Assembly (NCBI RefSeq): GCF_030269905.1
Contig: NZ_BSVC01000005.1
Span: 124,001 to 188,000, forward strand
From: Pelosinus sp. IPA-1
GTDB taxonomy: Bacteria > Bacillota > Negativicutes > DSM-13327
Direction: 5' to 3'
Length of the DNA stretch: 64,000 bases
This document shows, piece by piece, positions 61,013-64,000 of the stretch (position 1 is its first letter; each line of letters starts with the position of its first letter). A program made the position numbers and the translations under genes. The notes under the pieces are model-generated. The model ran no database searches. It saw only the letters and a list, made by a program, of their open reading frames with translations, and was not told where the DNA came from.

Positions 61013-62326
61013 TTACTCTTTGATAATAGACGTAATTAGATTTCCTTCCACATCAAACTCCATATATTGTGGCTCACTTTCTGCTTCTAACCCTTCGTAT
61101 TTTCCATGATTAACATCCTCATAATATGCTTCTGATAACATAATCTGTCCAATATGAAGACTATTCGGAATACGAATGATTCTTGCTTTTTCTTTGTTTA
61201 CATTATTTAAAGTTCGTATACATAATTGAATGGCTTCTTTATCGGTTGCTACAACAATCGGGATTCCGGCTGATTTTAGCACTGTACTTGTCAAACAATT
61301 AGGATACATCTTTTCAGGATCCAGCTTATCAAATAACCGTTTTGTAATCGCACTAGCTAGACCAGTACCTAATCCATTTCCATGAGAACACTCTGTAATA
61401 TCTAACATACACGTTCTTTGAACCTGCACACCACCTGTTGCATAATCAGTAGAGAATGTACCAGTAATATTGGGATCTACCCCCGTGCCGCTATAGTTCT
61501 TGCCAATTTCGTCAACAATGAGAACATCTGCCTCGCCTACAATTAATTGCGGCATATTAGCAGCCGCCCATTTTAACAATTCAGGTTCTCTAGCCATAAT
61601 ATCATCTTTGTGAATGGCTTCTATTTTACACGTTTCATCATATGCATTTTCCAAACAGGGAATAGCTAGTAAAATAGGGGCTTTTTCTAGGATTATTTTT
61701 GCATTGGCCGGTAGATTCTCAGCAATCTTCCCCATACCATCGCTATGAACACTCTCTGCACCATGCTGTTTCCCTAGACCAACTACCATCATCTTACAAG
61801 GACCACTCTCATATTCACCGCGAAATGCGTTATGAAGCTTTAGACGGCAAGATACAATAATACCATCTGATTGATAAGCTATTTTATCTAAATAAACTGG
61901 CTTTCCTAATTCTGAATAACCTAACATGACGGTGTCCATACAGGATTTTATTGGGCATCCCATACTGTCTTCTGTAATGTTATAACCAGCTAAAATTTCT
62001 CTTTGTCCTTCTGCTGTTGCTCCGCCATGACTTCCCATTGCTGGAACAATAAAAGGGATTGCATTTTTGGATTTTACAAAATCTACTATCCCTTTCGTAA
62101 TAATGTCTACGTTTGCAATTCCTCTGCTGCCTGCAGTAATGGCTATATTCATCCCCGGCCTAATTTGATCGCAACATTTTTCTTTAGATAATTCTGCAAA
62201 AACAACCCCTGGTATTTCTTTTGGCGTAATAATTGGTCTTGGGAATATTTGTTTTGCATGAAACATTTTAGGAATAAGTACATCCTTTAATAAATCTGAT
62301 ACAACCCCACCTTTTTTAATTTTCAC
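61013..62326 (-). CDS. LarA-like (DUF2088) racemase-family protein
   Basis: A 437-residue member of the lactate-racemase (LarA) domain family. Features are IAITAGSRGIANVDIITKGI, VPAMGSHGGATAEGQREIL (His/Gly-rich), VGLGKQHGAESVHSDGMGKI and VDEIGKNYSGTGVDPNITGT. LarA uses a nickel-pincer cofactor. Co-transcription with garD suggests a racemase or epimerase acting on a hydroxy acid of the galactarate route. A sigma54-type promoter precedes it. It is the first gene of the operon. Confidence 0.85.
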   Translation of the reverse strand: MKIKKGGVVSDLLKDVLIPKMFHAKQIFPRPIITPKEIPGVVFAELSKEKCCDQIRPGMNIAITAGSRGIANVDIITKGIVDFVKSKNAIPFIVPAMGSHGGATAEGQREILAGYNITEDSMGCPIKSCMDTVMLGYSELGKPVYLDKIAYQSDGIIVSCRLKLHNAFRGEYESGPCKMMVVGLGKQHGAESVHSDGMGKIAENLPANAKIILEKAPILLAIPCLENAYDETCKIEAIHKDDIMAREPELLKWAAANMPQLIVGEADVLIVDEIGKNYSGTGVDPNITGTFSTDYATGGVQVQRTCMLDITECSHGNGLGTGLASAITKRLFDKLDPEKMYPNCLTSTVLKSAGIPIVVATDKEAIQLCIRTLNNVNKEKARIIRIPNSLHIGQIMLSEAYYEDVNHGKYEGLEAESEPQYMEFDVEGNLITSIIKE

Positions 62327-62396
62327 GGTTTACTCCTCACTTTTACACCTTTCTTATAGTAATAAAGCTTTTTAGACTCGCACATACTTCAACTAC

Positions 62397-62412
62397 TGCA
62401 AATACCATGCCA
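62397..62412 (-). promoter_or_regulatory. Sigma54 (-24/-12) promoter of the LarA-like/garD operon
   Basis: Read on the minus strand, TGGCATGGTATTTGCA fits the TGGCACG-N4-TTGCA consensus, with the GG and GC elements 12 bases apart. It is 71 bases before the LarA-like start codon. A PrpR-like sigma54 activator is encoded just beyond on the other strand. Confidence 0.85.
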
Positions 62413-62464
62413 ATTGTCAGAATGTTGTAAACCTTATCTTCATACTTCATTTATCACCATAACT

Positions 62465-62502
62465 GTAGGAAATTCTGCAACAACTGTTGCAGAATTTCCT
62501 AC
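62465..62502. promoter_or_regulatory. Perfect 38-bp palindrome, activator-binding site
   Basis: Arms of 18 bases around AC: 62465-62482 and 62485-62502 (GTAGGAAATTCTGCAACA and its reverse complement). It lies about 55 bases upstream of the sigma54 promoter, between the two divergent genes. This is the place of an enhancer-type binding site. Confidence 0.8.
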
Positions 62503-62640
62503 ATATGTTGTTTCACGCCTACCTCTAAGCGTGTATAATAAAAAAAGAACAAGTAATTCTTTCCTGGTCGTACATAAACTATAGTTAAACTTTTTTAACA
62601 TATATAATCTGAAGACTTAGTTAAGGGGAGTGATCCGATT

Positions 62641-64000
62641 TTGTCTAAAATAGCCTTTATTGCTCCAGACAAACAATTGTTTTTGCAAGGCAAAGAAATT
62701 ATCCATGAGCTTGGCTTAGAACATAAATTCGACCTTTATTTAGCAAGGCTGAATCGTGGAATTCGCCTTGCTAAGAAACTACAAAATGAAGATGTTGATG
62801 TGATTGTTTCCAGAGGGGGCACTGCTCAATTAATTATTGAATCAAAAGTAAAAATCCCTGTAGTTGAAATTCCCATTACTGGCCAAGATTTGGCCCAAGT
62901 CTTCCATGACTCCAAGAGGATAACAGGGATACCTCACCCCAAAGTTGCCATACTAGCCTACCCTAATATGGTAAATGACATTGAAGTACTTTCAAAGATT
63001 CTTGCTATTGAGTTAGTCATTTTTCCTCTGAAAACCGTCGAGGATATTCCTGCAAAAATAGCGGAAGTAGCAGCAACAGATGCCAATATTGTAGTGGGTG
63101 GAATCAAAACAGTACTGTTAGCTGCAGAAAAAGGCTTACAGACTCACCTTATACGATCTGGAGATTTTTCCATTCGGTCCGCCTTTCTTGAAGCGCAAAA
63201 AATAGCCTTAGGCCGAAAATTCGAGAAAGAACGAGCCCAAGAATTCAAAGCATTAGTGGACTATTCCCTAGAAGGTATTATTAGCATCAATCAAGAGCGA
63301 GTCATTAAAGTTTTTAATAGGGCAGCCGAGCGGTTATTAAATCGTTCTGCCAAAGATATGCTCGGCAAGAAAATAGACTCCCTGCTCAATTTTATAAACG
63401 TTGAAACATGTCTATTAGAAGGTAAACAATCCATTGGCCAAGTTATACAACTTGGTGCTATTTGGATTACCTTTAACATTGCACCTATCATTGTCGACCA
63501 AGCTATCATTGGCGTCATCATTACTTTCCAAGATATTACACGTATTCAAGAAATGGAGCTTAGAATTCGCAATGAAGTAATCGCTAGGAAATTCGTTGCC
63601 AAATATAACTTTGGTGATATCTTGGGAGTATCCTCTCAAATTATTGAAAGCAAACGAATTGCCCAGGAAATATCTTCTATTGATGCCACTGTATTAATCT
63701 CTGGTGAATCAGGCACGGGCAAGGAATTATTTGCCCAAAGTATTCACAACGCAAGCCCTAGAAAGAATGGACCTTTTGTTGCCATCAACTGTGCCGCCTT
63801 ACCACAAAGTTTGCTTGAAAGCGAACTCTTTGGTTATGTCGAAGGAGCATTTACAGGAGCAGTCAAAAAAGGAAAGCCAGGTTTATTTGAAATGGCTCAT
63901 AGAGGCACCATATTTCTTGATGAAATTTCAGAAATGGACAAATACGGGCAAAGCCGATTACTACGGGTATTGCAGGAAAAGCAGGTCATGCGCCTAGGAG
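62641..64000 (+). CDS. PrpR-type sigma54-dependent activator (partial, cut by window end)
   Basis: A truncated frame of at least 453 residues. The start is TTG at 62641, with GGGGAG ten bases upstream. Residues 1-175 are a PrpR_N sensor ([28 protein letters not shown]-like [17 protein letters not shown]). A PAS domain at about 200-310 ([20 protein letters not shown]) and then an AAA+ module: [35 protein letters not shown] with an intact GAFTGA, and [11 protein letters not shown]. The helix-turn-helix lies beyond the edge. It is likely the activator of the divergent galactarate operon. Confidence 0.92.
   Translation, partial: MSKIAFIAPDKQLFLQGKEIIHELGLEHKFDLYLARLNRGIRLAKKLQNEDVDVIVSRGGTAQLIIESKVKIPVVEIPITGQDLAQVFHDSKRITGIPHPKVAILAYPNMVNDIEVLSKILAIELVIFPLKTVEDIPAKIAEVAATDANIVVGGIKTVLLAAEKGLQTHLIRSGDFSIRSAFLEAQKIALGRKFEKERAQEFKALVDYSLEGIISINQERVIKVFNRAAERLLNRSAKDMLGKKIDSLLNFINVETCLLEGKQSIGQVIQLGAIWITFNIAPIIVDQAIIGVIITFQDITRIQEMELRIRNEVIARKFVAKYNFGDILGVSSQIIESKRIAQEISSIDATVLISGESGTGKELFAQSIHNASPRKNGPFVAINCAALPQSLLESELFGYVEGAFTGAVKKGKPGLFEMAHRGTIFLDEISEMDKYGQSRLLRVLQEKQVMRLG

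Noticed and set aside
1-64000. tRNA or rRNA genes
   Set aside because: I saw no cloverleaf with conserved T-loop sequence and no rRNA-like stretch, although a computed search was not possible.

Overview
The window looks like chromosomal DNA of an anaerobic, spore-forming Firmicute. The cotJA-cotJB-cotJC spore-coat operon, an FtsW/SpoVE-type flippase, tandem HD-GYP proteins, an H-NOX chemoreceptor and a DUF2935 protein fit best with a Negativicutes/Sporomusaceae (Pelosinus-like) genome. The phylum-level call is well supported; the family-level call is an inference from gene style. Most genes lie on the minus strand.

Region 1 (1-6.9 kb) is a decayed accessory stretch. It holds a secreted hypothetical protein with a broken duplicate at the window edge, an IS110-family transposase with a two-hairpin candidate bridge RNA, a small membrane protein, a TPR-CPBP intramembrane protease, an orphan C-terminal 'tip' of a VgrG protein with a (KE)n tail, two copies of a MITE-like repeat, a 22-bp-arm palindrome and an Arc-like regulator.

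Region 2 (6.97-29.9 kb, minus strand, about 20 genes) is the most interesting part. It is a contractile-injection/T6SS-like locus. In transcription order it encodes a membrane VWA protein, a TssC-like sheath candidate, two near-identical 141-residue tube-type proteins, a J-domain protein, two FHA proteins, two PP2C-type proteins (one fused to a membrane segment and TPRs), two baseplate-type proteins, an Hsp70/actin-fold ATPase, another baseplate-like protein, a membrane protein, a lipoprotein, a DcrB/DUF1795 (EagR-like) protein, a plain VgrG, two unknowns, a PAAR-like DUF4280 protein, an 'evolved' VgrG with a C-terminal extension, and a small membrane protein that could be its immunity partner. 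No ClpV/TssH, TssJLM, Ser/Thr kinase, capsid or terminase gene is present. This is neither a prophage nor a textbook T6SS, and an Hsp70/J pair sits where a sheath-recycling ATPase would be expected.

Region 3 (30-50.4 kb) is mostly housekeeping and signalling: cotJABC, PspC, FtsW/SpoVE, a YVTN-type beta-propeller, DUF2935, TrmB, an AcoR-like regulator without the sigma54-contact loop, an H-NOX chemoreceptor with O2-type heme-pocket residues, two HD-GYP proteins, a siroheme reductase-like protein behind a perfect CRP-type site, a SemiSWEET transporter behind a pseudoknot-like RNA and terminator, a CitX-CitG fusion, a NERD protein, an alpha/beta hydrolase, a DapB-like protein and a BusR-like regulator.

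Region 4 (50.5-64 kb) is a hexarate catabolic island. The glucarate operon is gudP, gudD, a DapA-family aldolase/dehydratase, a second gudD and garR. The galactarate operon is a LarA-like gene, garD and a GldA-like dehydrogenase, with an IclR regulator nearby. A divergent PrpR-like sigma54 activator, cut by the right edge, faces the LarA-like gene across a 38-bp palindrome and a consensus -24/-12 promoter.

Two families of about 90-230 bp structured intergenic repeats are scattered through the window (four and three copies). One copy lies inside the injection-system locus.
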